Of a DNA stretch of 53,551 bases, positions 15,937 through 24,805 are shown piece after piece. A program made the position numbers and the translations under genes. Source of the DNA: Rhizobium sp. SL86 (GTDB taxonomy: Bacteria; Pseudomonadota; Alphaproteobacteria; Rhizobiales; Rhizobiaceae); the NCBI RefSeq assembly GCF_026672545.1, contig NZ_JAPPRJ010000004.1:1-53551 (forward strand). The letters run 5' to 3'. Below the pieces are notes generated by a model that had not been told where the DNA came from, did no database searches, and worked only from the letters and a program-made list of their open reading frames with translations. Every line of letters begins with the position of its first letter. The first letter of the stretch is position 1.

Positions 15937-18252
15937 TTAAAGGCGCTTTGAGAATGCATCTCCGGGTTCGTGTTCGAGGTCATGACCGTCGCAAAGGTTA
16001 ATGGCGATGCCTTGGAGCGCGCCATAATCAAGCCGTTCCCGAAGGGTAACCATCGTCATCAGGTCCGATGAAAGATGGTTGTCGAAGCGTGCGATGTTTG
16101 GCCGGGCCACCCCCGTCATCAGGGCTTCGATCGTTGGCAGATTGCCCGCCGCCCACCGCGCGAGGCATTGGTTGACGCCTTCGGGATCACAGTCTTGTAG
16201 TTCGAGGGAGTGTTGATACTGGGCTGTCCGGAAATCGCGGGCGAGGAAAGCAAGGGCGAGGGTGGTCAGCTTCCTGGTCCCGATCCAGGGGAGAACCAGA
16301 GCGCCATCGGCGTAGGGCAGCATCGATCGCGTTGCCAGCCCGAGCTCTCCGAAGCAGTGTCGTGCATCGGAGAGCATCTCTGCAGCCACGCGATCAACGT
16401 AGGCATACTGTTCGCTGCCTTTGAGCACGCGTTTCATTTCCAGCGCGATGCGATCGTGCAGTCCACCGCCATTTCCGCTGAAGCGCGGCGGCTTTCCACC
16501 ACGGGTCGACTTCACCGTGATGACCCGAGTGGCATCGTCCACCTCGAGGACCTGCCAGCGCCGCCCGGCGAATATCAGTGTCTCGCCCGACCTGATCGCC
16601 GAATCCAGCGGGTAGGTGCCCAGCGTTCTTGCGTCGTGCATGATCCGATACTCCCGCTCCGTCGAAAAGACCGGGTAGAAGTCGTGCGCTTCTGTGATCC
16701 TTTCCCCGAACTCCCCGATCATCAGCAGGCCCTCAGGCGATTGCTCGATGAGCTTGTTCTCCTCGGACGCCATGCAACGCAGAAGATCGGCGAATGTCCC
16801 GCGATCCACCGACTTAAAGGGTCCCCGGTCGCATAGAATCTTCCACGCGGCCTGCGGTGAGACGCCACCCTTCTGGAGGATAATCGCGAGAACTTGGTGC
16901 AAGAGGGTCGAAAGGTGCAGGCCTGTCGGGGCGGGCGGTTCGCACCAGCCATCCTTGAGGCACTCGATCATGGCAATCGATTGGACAAGCCCGAGGTTCA
17001 GGCGCTCGAGAGGATGCTGTCCGCGACCCGGGCTACGCTCAATGACGAACAGCCGCATGACGGCTGGGCTTCCGGCCCGTCGTCCCGAACGGCCGAGGCG
17101 CTGCCTGAGTGACGAAACCGAGAAACCCGGACCGATCTGGGCGACGGATTCCACGTCGCCGATATCGATGCCGAGTTCCAAAGTTGTCGTTGCGACCGCC
17201 GTGGTCGGGCGGGGATCGTCGCGGAGTCTGAGTTCGACGTCCTCGCGTTCGGCCTTGGAGAGGCTGCCGTGATGGGGGAAGAACTCGTTCGGGACCCGGT
17301 TCTCCTCGCACATCAGACGGAGGCGGTCCGCATACAGTTCGACCCGCTCTCGAGAGCCGCCGAACAGCAGGTTCCGGTGTCCCCTCAGAAAGCGAAAGAG
17401 GTCGTCCGCCAGGCGTTCCGGGATACCGTGCCATTCATCCACCTCTTTGTCGGGTGGGGCATCGCCGCTCTCGTCGCCGTCGTCCTTGGGAGCCACTTCT
17501 TTTTCGTAATATCCCCGAATTTGAAGTTTGAGGCCGTTACCCTCGTCGTTCCCCTCGATGACCGCCACGTTTGCGCCGCCGGCGGGCCGGAGCGCGTCGG
17601 CGGCCAGCCGCATGTCACCGAGCGTCGCCGAGAGGCCGACGCGATCGATCCGCTCACGCCCGCACTCGATCTCGATGCGGTTGAGGATGGACTGTAGCTG
17701 CATGCCGCGCTCGGTCCCGATGAACGCGTGGAGCTCGTCAATGACGACCGCTTCCAGCGACGAGAACAGAAAGCGTATCTCCTTGCCCCTGCGGACGAGG
17801 AGGGCCTCCAGCGATTCCGGCGTGATGAGCACGACACCGCTCGGGTTCTTCCGTGCCCGCGACTTGGCGTCTGCCGACACGTCGCCGTGCCATTTGTGGA
17901 GCGGGACGTCGCAGGCCTCGCAAAGCGGCTCGAGCCGACGGTATTGGTCGTTGATGAGCGCCTTGAGCGGACTGACGTAGAGGATGCGAAAGCCATCCCG
18001 CCCGTTACCGTCGAGGACGCGGCTCAGCAGCGGCAGGATCGCCGCTTCCGTCTTTCCCGCGGCAGTGCGGGCGGATATGACGACGTCACCGCCCGCGAGA
18101 ACGGCGGGGATCGCCTTTTCCTGAACATCCCTCAGCCGCTGCCATTTCTGTGCCCAGATCCAGCGCCGGATCGGTTGGCCGAGGCGCTCAAAGGCGGAGG
18201 GTTGCAAGCTCGTCGTCCCCGTCGTCGGCATCCGCCGGGATTTCCGCCTCAT
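15937..18252 (-). CDS. sngC: Lhr-like SF2 helicase of a Shango-type defence system (SngC-like)
   Basis: This 771-residue DEAD/DEAH helicase has Walker A in ISARTAAGKTEAAI, motif II as VVIDELHAF (DELH), motif III in VGLSATLGDM, motif IV-V in TTAVATTTLELGIDIGDV, and motif VI in LRQRLGRSGRRAG. A C-terminal Lhr-type extension of about 350 residues follows. The same helicase class occurs in BREX (BrxHI). It is the last gene of a tightly overlapping operon after a BrxD-like ATPase and a TerB protein, which is the gene content of Shango. Translation could begin at 18252 or at MPTTGTTSLQ (18231); either way it overlaps the ATPase gene. All helicase motifs look intact. Family membership is secure; the Shango label rests on the trio. 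Confidence 0.85.
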   Translation of the reverse strand: MRRKSRRMPTTGTTSLQPSAFERLGQPIRRWIWAQKWQRLRDVQEKAIPAVLAGGDVVISARTAAGKTEAAILPLLSRVLDGNGRDGFRILYVSPLKALINDQYRRLEPLCEACDVPLHKWHGDVSADAKSRARKNPSGVVLITPESLEALLVRRGKEIRFLFSSLEAVVIDELHAFIGTERGMQLQSILNRIEIECGRERIDRVGLSATLGDMRLAADALRPAGGANVAVIEGNDEGNGLKLQIRGYYEKEVAPKDDGDESGDAPPDKEVDEWHGIPERLADDLFRFLRGHRNLLFGGSRERVELYADRLRLMCEENRVPNEFFPHHGSLSKAEREDVELRLRDDPRPTTAVATTTLELGIDIGDVESVAQIGPGFSVSSLRQRLGRSGRRAGSPAVMRLFVIERSPGRGQHPLERLNLGLVQSIAMIECLKDGWCEPPAPTGLHLSTLLHQVLAIILQKGGVSPQAAWKILCDRGPFKSVDRGTFADLLRCMASEENKLIEQSPEGLLMIGEFGERITEAHDFYPVFSTEREYRIMHDARTLGTYPLDSAIRSGETLIFAGRRWQVLEVDDATRVITVKSTRGGKPPRFSGNGGGLHDRIALEMKRVLKGSEQYAYVDRVAAEMLSDARHCFGELGLATRSMLPYADGALVLPWIGTRKLTTLALAFLARDFRTAQYQHSLELQDCDPEGVNQCLARWAAGNLPTIEALMTGVARPNIARFDNHLSSDLMTMVTLRERLDYGALQGIAINLCDGHDLEHEPGDAFSKRL

Positions 18253-19510
18253 CCGCTCCCTGGCGATCCTCGCTCACTTCGACACGGGTCAGAAGGTCGT
18301 TCCACTTGACCTCGGGGTTCTGCTCGAGGACCGCGAGCAGGTCCACGAACGCCTTCACTGTGTTTCGAGGCGTGCGGAAGTACGCGTCGCCGATAGTATT
18401 CGAGCAATGCTCCATGAACGCGACGAGGGCCTCGTCCGGGACCAGATGCTTCTCCGGATCACCGCCCGCGAAAACATCGCGAAGCCTTTCCAGGAGGTGG
18501 AAAAGCTCTTCCGGGGTGAGGCTCGGAAGGTTGATGACAGGCCCAGAATAGTCGGCGAGACCGTTCACCGCAAAGCTGTTCTCGGCAAGCCTGCTCTGCA
18601 GCGCCTCGTAGGAATAGAGGCCCCGGCGGGTATCGAGCAGGAACTCGGGCGTTCCGCCAAGGATGAAGCCGATGCCCTCCGTGGTCCCCTGAAGCACGTC
18701 GTTCAGGATGCGCAGAATCTGCTCGTAGTTCTGCTTCCGGGCCTGGGCGCTCTGAAGCTTGTAGAGGTTCACCAGCTCGTCGAGGCAGACGATCATCCCG
18801 CCGAACCCGGCAACCCGGACGAATTTCGCCAGAAGCCTCAGCCCATCGTAGAAGGACGCGTCGTCGAGGATCGTCCTGACGCCGAGATCCTGCCGCGCCT
18901 CGGTCTTGGTGGTGTATTCGCCGCGCAACCAACGGAGGGCCGCGTCCTGGAGAGTGCCGTTGCCATCCTCGTAGCCGCGGGCGTAGGCGGCGACCACGGT
19001 CGCGAAGTCGTAGCCAGCCACCATCTCGCGGATATCGCCGAGCCCGTCCTTTACGGCCGTTTCGATCGGCACGCCCGTCGCGGCCGCTTTCTCGGTGGCC
19101 TTCTGGATGTAGCTTTCGAGAATGTTACGCAGCGCGCCGCCATCGGGCGCGGTTCTGGTCGAAAGACTTCGTGCTAGTTCGGCATAGAGCGAGCGGGCCT
19201 GGCCGTTCGTCGCATGGATGCGGCGGTCGGGAGATAGGTCCGCCTGGCACACGACCAGCTTGGCCTGGAGAGCGATCTGCCGGACGAGGAATAGGAAGAA
19301 GGTCTTGCCCGCTCCGTATGCGCCGATCACGAAGCGGATACTCGATCCGCCTTCGCCCACGCGGCGTACGTCGCGGATGAGCGCCTCTATCTCGCGCTGA
19401 CGCCCAACCTGGATGTGCTGGAGGCCGAGCCTCGGAACGACACCCGCCCGAAGCGCGCTGATGATTGTGTCGCGGTCACGCGGCTTGATGGAAGGTGACT
19501 TGGTGGTCAT
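18188..19510 (-). CDS. sngB: BrxD-like AAA ATPase of a Shango-type system (SngB-like)
   Basis: This 440-residue protein of the DUF2791/BREX ATP-binding type has IRFVIGAYGAGKTFFLFLV for Walker A, GMIVCLDELVNLYK for Walker B with the catalytic Asp-Glu, and a sensor-like GFILGGTPEFL. The region LGLQHIQVGRQREIEALIRDV is the conserved N-terminal entry. Such ATPases are found in BREX (BrxC/BrxD) and in Shango, where ATPase, helicase and TerB proteins act together against phage. The ATG overlaps the TerB gene stop (ATGA at 19507-19510), and the 3' end overlaps the helicase start by 65 bases, so the three proteins are probably made in fixed ratio. No broken motif is seen. Confidence 0.85.
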   Translation of the reverse strand: MTTKSPSIKPRDRDTIISALRAGVVPRLGLQHIQVGRQREIEALIRDVRRVGEGGSSIRFVIGAYGAGKTFFLFLVRQIALQAKLVVCQADLSPDRRIHATNGQARSLYAELARSLSTRTAPDGGALRNILESYIQKATEKAAATGVPIETAVKDGLGDIREMVAGYDFATVVAAYARGYEDGNGTLQDAALRWLRGEYTTKTEARQDLGVRTILDDASFYDGLRLLAKFVRVAGFGGMIVCLDELVNLYKLQSAQARKQNYEQILRILNDVLQGTTEGIGFILGGTPEFLLDTRRGLYSYEALQSRLAENSFAVNGLADYSGPVINLPSLTPEELFHLLERLRDVFAGGDPEKHLVPDEALVAFMEHCSNTIGDAYFRTPRNTVKAFVDLLAVLEQNPEVKWNDLLTRVEVSEDRQGADEAEIPADADDGDDELATLRL

Positions 19511-22500
19511 GCGGGCATGCCTTCTTTGATAGCTGCTAGGCTTGTCGGAGGTGCGGGAAGGAGATGGCTGTTGATGTCCAGATCGTCATCGCCTTCGATC
19601 ATGAGTTCGTCGAAGCGGTCGAGCGCCCAGTCGTTGATCGCCTCCTTTGCCGCGCCAGGCATCAGCGAAGCGTCTCGGGCCAGATGTTCGAAATCGTCTT
19701 TCGACCAGCTCGCGCGCTGAAGGATTTCCGACAAGAAAGCCCCGTATCGCTGCTCGAGGCCCTCGAAGAGTTCGCTCTGCGGGGTTTCAGCTTCGATCTC
19801 CGGAGCCGCGGCGACGACATCTTCCTCTTCGTCGACGAAAATGTCGGCGAGGACGTTCGAGGTAACCCGGGTTTCCGAGCGGATGTTCTGAAGCCTCGAA
19901 AGGTCGATGCGTGTCGGCGAACGCGAAGTCGCGGGTTTCGAGGAGAGGGCGGAAGGCATCGACGTCGACCCGGCTGTCCGCGTCGCGCTGCTTCCGGCAT
20001 GAAGACGGTCGTAGAGAGACTTCTGGTCGATCCCCATTCGCTTGAAGATCGCCTCCAGCTTCCTGACCTCGTCGGCGTGCAGATCGCCATCGGCGGAAGC
20101 AAGCGAGACCAGTTCGGCGGCGACGGCGGCCCGGGCGCTTTCAGGGACGTCCTTGAGGCGCTTGAGCCAGTCATCCAGCCGGGCCGGATCCTTTTCGTTC
20201 AGTCTGATCTCCGCTTCCAGCCTCCGTTTTTCGTCCCCGGACAGGTCGGGGGAGGCTGCAATCCGATCAACGAGCGCTTTTCGCTCCAGTTCGTGGAAAT
20301 CGCCGTCGGCGTGTCCAACAACCATGCCCAGCATCGCCGAGAGTTGCTGGGTCCGATAGGCGTCGGTTGCCGCCGGGGGGAGGGCCTGAAAGATGGGAAA
20401 CAGGATCGCCGTCTCATCTCCTGCCGATGACTTTACGGCAAAAGCCGGATCGAAGGTTGCGCCGATCCCGAAAGCCGAAAGGGCCTGGCTCAGATCGCGG
20501 AGCTTGGCTTTACCTGGGCTGCTCCCTATCTCGATACCGAACTGCTCGCCAAGACGGTCAATACGTGTTTCGCAGGATTGGTCCGCGAGACGCCGCAGAC
20601 CCGCCAGAGGGTCCCCCGGCAAACTCGCAGCAGCCGTTGTCCTCAGAGCCTCGGGCAGCTTGGATATGGCGAGCAAATTCGGCTGCAGACCGGGAAGGCG
20701 ACCAAGAGTGCGACTGTAGTCGTCGAGCTGCTCCATGCAGTCGTTGAATATCCGGCGCGCTATCCGGATCGGCTCTTCCCGGTCGGTGATGTCAGGAATA
20801 TCTCCCCCGAGGACCTTGATTTCGAGATTGAAGCTTCCGCTGCAGGCCTGGTATTGCTTCTTAAGCTTCTTTGTCCGTCCAGCCTTTGGCCGGTAGCCCG
20901 CCGGATAGAGTTTCGCGAATTCCAGGAGATAGAGTTCCCGCAATAGGGCGGGGATGCGCTTGGCAGGTGTGCGGACACTGGTCTCCGGATGCGTCAACGC
21001 GAAGCGGAACATCAGGTCTGCTTCGATCGGGCGGTCGTCACGGACACGAATACCGAGAGCGATCTTGACGGCGGCAGGGACCTCGTAGCCGTTAGGTTCG
21101 ACCCTGGCGAGAAACTGGGCGGAGGGTTCACCGCTTCTGAGTTCGGCTGCCGTCAACAACTCCGTGGCGTAGCGGTTGAAAGAACCGTTGTGGCCGTAGA
21201 CATCGAGTAGTCGCCTGACCTCCGCCAGCACGGCGGCTGTGTCGGAGGCGTCGACGTCGAGTAGCAGTCGCCGTTCTAGGCCGTAGAAGTAGAGGAAGAC
21301 GTAACCGATGTAGTCGTCGGGATTAGACCTGCTGCCCGCCAGCCATTCCAGATACGACCTTCGGGCGTCCGGGGACATCCCGCCATATGACGGCCAGTAT
21401 CCCATGGATACTCCCGCCGGATCGCGGCCTCGTCCCACCGTGAGCGCCGGATTGACTAGGCAGTTCTCGTTTTCGTTCAGCCTTCCCTGCTTCCCGAGAA
21501 AGCCGCCAAGGTAGAACATACCGCCCGAAATCACGACGGAAGCGACGGTGACGGACTTCCCCGGCGAAATCCACTCGGCTCCGGCCATTCTGGCGGCAGA
21601 GGTATCCGTCTTTAGGGGAGGGGATGTCGGTTTCGATTCGGCTGCCTTTTGCCGATGGAAGTTCAGCAGGGTGCCCGTCGGAGAGGGTATCGGGGGTGGC
21701 GTTGTGGCAGTCCGCCCCCGCTCGGCGATATCGGTCAAGTCGTCATTGCTGCGATCGGACAAGGATTTCGCTTTGGATGCTTTCGCCTTGATCCAGTCGG
21801 TGACGTCTTTGTTGTGCGCTTCCATCGACATCGCGCGGTCCTGAGACGGCGAGGCGGATTGCGCGGTCGCCGACTGCCCCATTAGAATCCTAGAAGCGTG
21901 CTTGTCCCATATCAGCTCCGCCGAGGCGTCGCTCTCAGGAACTGCGGGCATGGCGCTGGCGGCTTGCCGCTTTCGCTTCAGCCTCCTCAAGAACAGCACG
22001 ACACCGCCAAGTGCGAGGCCGACAACCGCCAAGTTCCAGGACGCGCTCTTGCCGTCCGGCGGAGCCGCCGGGGACCGGGAGGCCACGGCATCGCGTGAAC
22101 TTTCGGTCTCAATGGAGACGCTGTCGGGCTGCTGCGGACTTTGAGGCTGCTGCGAAGGTGCAGCGGTTTCGACCGCCTTGACCTCGGCGGCTGGTTCGAC
22201 CGTGCTGGAAGCGGAGCCGCCAACGGGAGCGAGAGGCTTGGTCTCCACTTCTTGGACTTTCGGCAAAGGCGTTACGTTTTCCGACGCCGAGCCATTAACC
22301 GCAGGGATTTCATCTTCCACCGCCTGCACCGTCGGGAAAAGGCGATCCATCGTAGCCGGGTCGGCCGTGCCAGTCGGGGCCAATCCGTTTGCCGTCTGGA
22401 ATGCACGTAGAGCCGCGATGGATCTTTTGCCCCACACGCCATCAGGAACGCCCGGCTTGAAACCCTGTTCAACCAAGGCCGTCTGGATATCACGGACTGA

Positions 22501-22587
22501 CCGCTCCGCTGCCACGACCGAAATAGCGGTCAGCGGGCTCAGCAAACCCGCAGCGACAACCGGCACAACAATTAGTCGGAACCTCAC
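19507..22587 (-). CDS. sngA: Membrane-anchored TerB-domain protein with peptidoglycan-binding domain (SngA-like)
   Basis: This protein has about 1026 residues. The N-terminal signal sequence RFRLIVVPVVAAGLLSPL is followed by a PG_binding_1 domain (VRDIQTALVEQGFKPGVPDG, then RSIAALRAFQTANGLAPTG). A long Pro/Ser/Glu-rich linker leads to one transmembrane helix (NLAVVGLALGGVVLFLRR) with a basic KRKR stop-transfer. The cytosolic part starts with TerB-N (WISPGKSVTVASVVISGGMFYLGG). A TerB core follows, with the acidic GHADGDFHELERKALV and LASADGDLHADEVRKLEAIF repeats, and TerB-C ends the protein. GTG at 22587 is chosen because GGGGTGAGG precedes it and it gives a clean signal peptide; the frame also opens with GTG at 22623. 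TerB suggests tellurite genes, but the partners point to Shango. The envelope-facing N-terminus is unusual. Confidence 0.82.
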   Translation of the reverse strand: MRFRLIVVPVVAAGLLSPLTAISVVAAERSVRDIQTALVEQGFKPGVPDGVWGKRSIAALRAFQTANGLAPTGTADPATMDRLFPTVQAVEDEIPAVNGSASENVTPLPKVQEVETKPLAPVGGSASSTVEPAAEVKAVETAAPSQQPQSPQQPDSVSIETESSRDAVASRSPAAPPDGKSASWNLAVVGLALGGVVLFLRRLKRKRQAASAMPAVPESDASAELIWDKHASRILMGQSATAQSASPSQDRAMSMEAHNKDVTDWIKAKASKAKSLSDRSNDDLTDIAERGRTATTPPPIPSPTGTLLNFHRQKAAESKPTSPPLKTDTSAARMAGAEWISPGKSVTVASVVISGGMFYLGGFLGKQGRLNENENCLVNPALTVGRGRDPAGVSMGYWPSYGGMSPDARRSYLEWLAGSRSNPDDYIGYVFLYFYGLERRLLLDVDASDTAAVLAEVRRLLDVYGHNGSFNRYATELLTAAELRSGEPSAQFLARVEPNGYEVPAAVKIALGIRVRDDRPIEADLMFRFALTHPETSVRTPAKRIPALLRELYLLEFAKLYPAGYRPKAGRTKKLKKQYQACSGSFNLEIKVLGGDIPDITDREEPIRIARRIFNDCMEQLDDYSRTLGRLPGLQPNLLAISKLPEALRTTAAASLPGDPLAGLRRLADQSCETRIDRLGEQFGIEIGSSPGKAKLRDLSQALSAFGIGATFDPAFAVKSSAGDETAILFPIFQALPPAATDAYRTQQLSAMLGMVVGHADGDFHELERKALVDRIAASPDLSGDEKRRLEAEIRLNEKDPARLDDWLKRLKDVPESARAAVAAELVSLASADGDLHADEVRKLEAIFKRMGIDQKSLYDRLHAGSSATRTAGSTSMPSALSSKPATSRSPTRIDLSRLQNIRSETRVTSNVLADIFVDEEEDVVAAAPEIEAETPQSELFEGLEQRYGAFLSEILQRASWSKDDFEHLARDASLMPGAAKEAINDWALDRFDELMIEGDDDLDINSHLLPAPPTSLAAIKEGMPA

Positions 22588-23097
22588 GAAAACCTCACCC
22601 CGAAGTAGACGTTCAATATACACGGGGAGCTTGTATGGCCAAGAGCTCGTTTACATTTGCGGTCTCGAGATCGTGTATTCGATCCGCCACCAACTCTGTG
22701 CCGACCCTGTGTTCTTCGCTGCTGCATGGGCGTCTAGGACGCTACGCAAAGACATATTCGATCGGACCCAAACGCACCAATCGCCATAAATCGATGTTGG
22801 ATATGCTCCTTCCAGCCCTAAAATCACGACTTCTCAGGTGCTTGATCTGGTTGGTCTACCAGTCCAGGGTTCGGATCCGTTCAAGAGCACGACTCTGGCA
22901 ACGCGATTCTGATGCGCCACTCGCGGCTGGCACGCAATGACCGCAGTGCGCATTTATTTCGGTCGTTCAACCGCGCAATTCGCGGGTGCAAAAGTTGTCA
23001 GTCGGCTTCAGGTCGAAAAGGCGAGACCAAAATCGGACAGTTGCCCTCGTACTCCTCGTTCGTCGCCCGGTTTGCTTAGAGATGCAGGTGCCCGCGT
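22588..23097. other. Intergenic region upstream of the Shango-like operon
   Basis: About 510 bases without a convincing gene. The plus-strand frames here have low-complexity, arginine-rich translations and no family resemblance. The region should contain the minus-strand promoter of the sngA-like gene. I see no clear -35/-10 pair, palindrome or RNA gene. Confidence 0.4.
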
Positions 23098-23646
23098 CTA
23101 GCGTCGTGGCACCTGCTTATTCAGCTTCTCAATCTGCTTCACCATGTCGAGGAGGCTAATACAGACCTCATCCGGCAGTTCCGAAAGCCGCCTTGCAAGC
23201 TCAATCCTAACGTCGGCTCCCTCTTTCGACGAACCGAAGAGATGCGGAGCCACATGGCCGACCAGTTCGACTGGATTACAGCCCAGCTGTTCACACAGGA
23301 CGATCATTCTCGTCACTTCCAGAGACGAAACAGCGCGTTCGTACCGTCCCCAAACTTGGGCGGTAATGCCAAGAAGCGACGCAACCTCCAACTGAGACAA
23401 GTTCTGCCGTTCGCGGGTCTCTCGCAAAAAGATGGCAGTCCGTGCTTTGAGCTCATCCAGACTTAACGGACCCTCAAAACCCTGTGCGCGGTAAATTTTG
23501 CCGCGATATCCATCTTCATCGGTTGGGACCAGGTTGTTTCGCTCTGCATAGTAGATTGCCGACTGCGGAGGCGTGAGTTCGTCCTGTTCGTTCAAGCCTT
23601 CTTGGTTCTCCACGCGAACTTCCCCCTGTTCCTTCTGCAAGTCCAT
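23098..23646 (-). CDS. XRE-family transcriptional regulator
   Basis: This 182-residue protein has a central Cro/C1-type helix-turn-helix (RETRERQNLSQLEVASLLGITAQVWGRYERAVSSLEV). A short C-terminal tail is present (ELARRLSELPDEVCISLLDMVKQIEKL), and the acidic N-terminal region has about 80 residues. It binds DNA as a dimer. A near-perfect palindrome at 23674-23702, just upstream of the start, is a likely autoregulatory operator. The gene lies between the Shango-like operon and the mobilization genes on the same strand and could control either. Its target cannot be decided from sequence. Confidence 0.85.
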   Translation of the reverse strand: MDLQKEQGEVRVENQEGLNEQDELTPPQSAIYYAERNNLVPTDEDGYRGKIYRAQGFEGPLSLDELKARTAIFLRETRERQNLSQLEVASLLGITAQVWGRYERAVSSLEVTRMIVLCEQLGCNPVELVGHVAPHLFGSSKEGADVRIELARRLSELPDEVCISLLDMVKQIEKLNKQVPRR

Positions 23647-23673
23647 TTAGGTTCTCTAACTATCGTTCAGATG

Positions 23674-23702
23674 TTCGGGATAACGAATTCGTGATTCCCG
23701 AA
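23674..23702. promoter_or_regulatory. Palindrome upstream of the XRE regulator, probable operator
   Basis: TTCGGGATAACGAA is mirrored by TTCGTGATTCCCGAA around an ACGAATTCGT core, with a one-base offset between the arms. The 29-base site ends 28 bases upstream of the XRE start codon. Confidence 0.5.
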
Positions 23703-23762
23703 AATGTATATGGTCACGAGTCATAGTCGCTCAAAAGCCGCGCGCAAAGGAAATTAAGGCAA

Positions 23763-24101
23763 TCAATATCCGTTTTCGCGTAAGAATTTGTCGATAGCGG
23801 CCCGCGCAATGGCCGTCATCTTGACCTTGTTTTCGAAGGAGGCGAGTTCGAGCCGCTCCTTAGTTGGTGCATCGAGAACGACCGTAAAGGTAGATGATGC
23901 TGCGCCTTTTTGATTGGTCCTCCGAAGCACGCGTATGCCATCGCCTTTGTTGGCCAGGGGGCGGGGCTCGTCGCGTTCCTCCTTCGAAGGCAGCGCATCG
24001 GTGACCAAGTCCTTGTCAGCCTTGTTTGCCTTCTTGGCGACTGCTTGTGCGAAAGGCACGTCATCTAGTGACAAACCTGTATTTTTTGGGGGCGCCATCA
24101 T
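23763..24101 (-). CDS. Small basic protein paired with a ParA-like ATPase (ribbon-helix-helix-like C-terminus)
   Basis: This 112-residue protein has a charged, disordered N-terminal half. The C-terminal segment STFTVVLDAPTKERLELASFENKVKMTAIARAAIDKFL is a short beta strand then two helices, as in ribbon-helix-helix DNA-binding proteins. Its ATG overlaps the stop of the ParA-like gene (ATGA). ParA plus a small DNA-binding protein is the layout of plasmid partition pairs and of VirC1/VirC2, which boost T-strand transfer. Being next to a nic-like site, mobC and a relaxase, a role in DNA transfer is as likely as partition. Confidence 0.65.
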   Translation of the reverse strand: MMAPPKNTGLSLDDVPFAQAVAKKANKADKDLVTDALPSKEERDEPRPLANKGDGIRVLRRTNQKGAASSTFTVVLDAPTKERLELASFENKVKMTAIARAAIDKFLRENGY

Positions 24102-24805
24102 GCAGCCTTTCTCATGTTAGGGGGGAGGTGGCTATCAATCTCTTTCACCAGGCTCATGATCTCGCGCCGGGCTTTAATGACCGGCTCCGTCAGATCCTGC
24201 ATCTGAACTGAACCGTAGCCGTTTTGAATGTTCCGGTAGACGTTGCGCTCCATCAGTTCCGTTTCTAACAAGATGCTGGGAGCTCCGCTGTTTCGCAGCG
24301 CTTCAACAAAGGGACGGATGAAGGAATAAGCTTCGAGGCTCTTGCTGGTCAGTGCGACGCGTGTCCTTACGATCAGTTGGCTGATGTCCGTCCCATGTTC
24401 TGCATTAAATTCGGCAACATGCTGCGCTGCTGTTCCCGCGGCATCGATCTCACGTTTAGACGCCTGAATGGGTGTCAGAACCAAGTCGCAATGACCGATG
24501 ATCGAGGCGCCAAAGATGGATTCGCGGCCAGCTGTATCGATAATCACCACATCATATGCCGCCTTTTTGCGATCGAGCAGTTCAGCGAGTTGCTGCCTTT
24601 GAAGCACCGACGCAAGATCGACATTTTCGGGTTGGTTCTCCTTCTCCTCTGAGAGCCGCCACCATGCGGCCAGGTTCTGGCTAGGGTCGGCATCCACCAA
24701 CAAGACCTTCTTGTCGTAGCTGGCATATTCACCGGCCAGGAGGGTAACGAGGGTTGATTTGCCGGCTCCGCCCTTGCCGCTCAATGTGCCGAAAACCACT
24801 GTCAT
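24098..24805 (-). CDS. ParA/VirC1-like P-loop ATPase
   Basis: This 235-residue ParA/MinD-superfamily protein starts MTVVFGTLSGKGGAGKSTL with the deviant Walker A KGGAGKST. Switch-like VLLVDADPSQNLAAWW and Walker B DVVIIDTAGRES follow. It lacks the N-terminal helix-turn-helix of RepA-type partition proteins, so it is a short ParA. Its location, divergent from mobC across a probable oriT, resembles the ParA-like VirC1 and mobilization-enhancing ParAs. The replicon already has its own repAB partition genes at 38-40 kb, which makes a second segregation role less necessary. No broken motif is seen. Confidence 0.8.
   Translation of the reverse strand: MTVVFGTLSGKGGAGKSTLVTLLAGEYASYDKKVLLVDADPSQNLAAWWRLSEEKENQPENVDLASVLQRQQLAELLDRKKAAYDVVIIDTAGRESIFGASIIGHCDLVLTPIQASKREIDAAGTAAQHVAEFNAEHGTDISQLIVRTRVALTSKSLEAYSFIRPFVEALRNSGAPSILLETELMERNVYRNIQNGYGSVQMQDLTEPVIKARREIMSLVKEIDSHLPPNMRKAA

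Noticed and set aside
19507..22587. Tellurite resistance gene (from the TerB domain)
   Set aside because: Other ter genes are absent and the overlapping ATPase and helicase genes match a defence operon, so the domain name is misleading here.
22635..22940. Plus-strand frame of 101 codons upstream of the Shango-like operon
   Set aside because: Arg/Ser-rich translation without motifs, no good ribosome-binding site, and it overlaps the probable promoter region of sngA.
24098..24805. Second plasmid partition locus
   Set aside because: No centromere-like repeat array and no ParB; the neighbours are mobilization genes. Partition is left open but not called.
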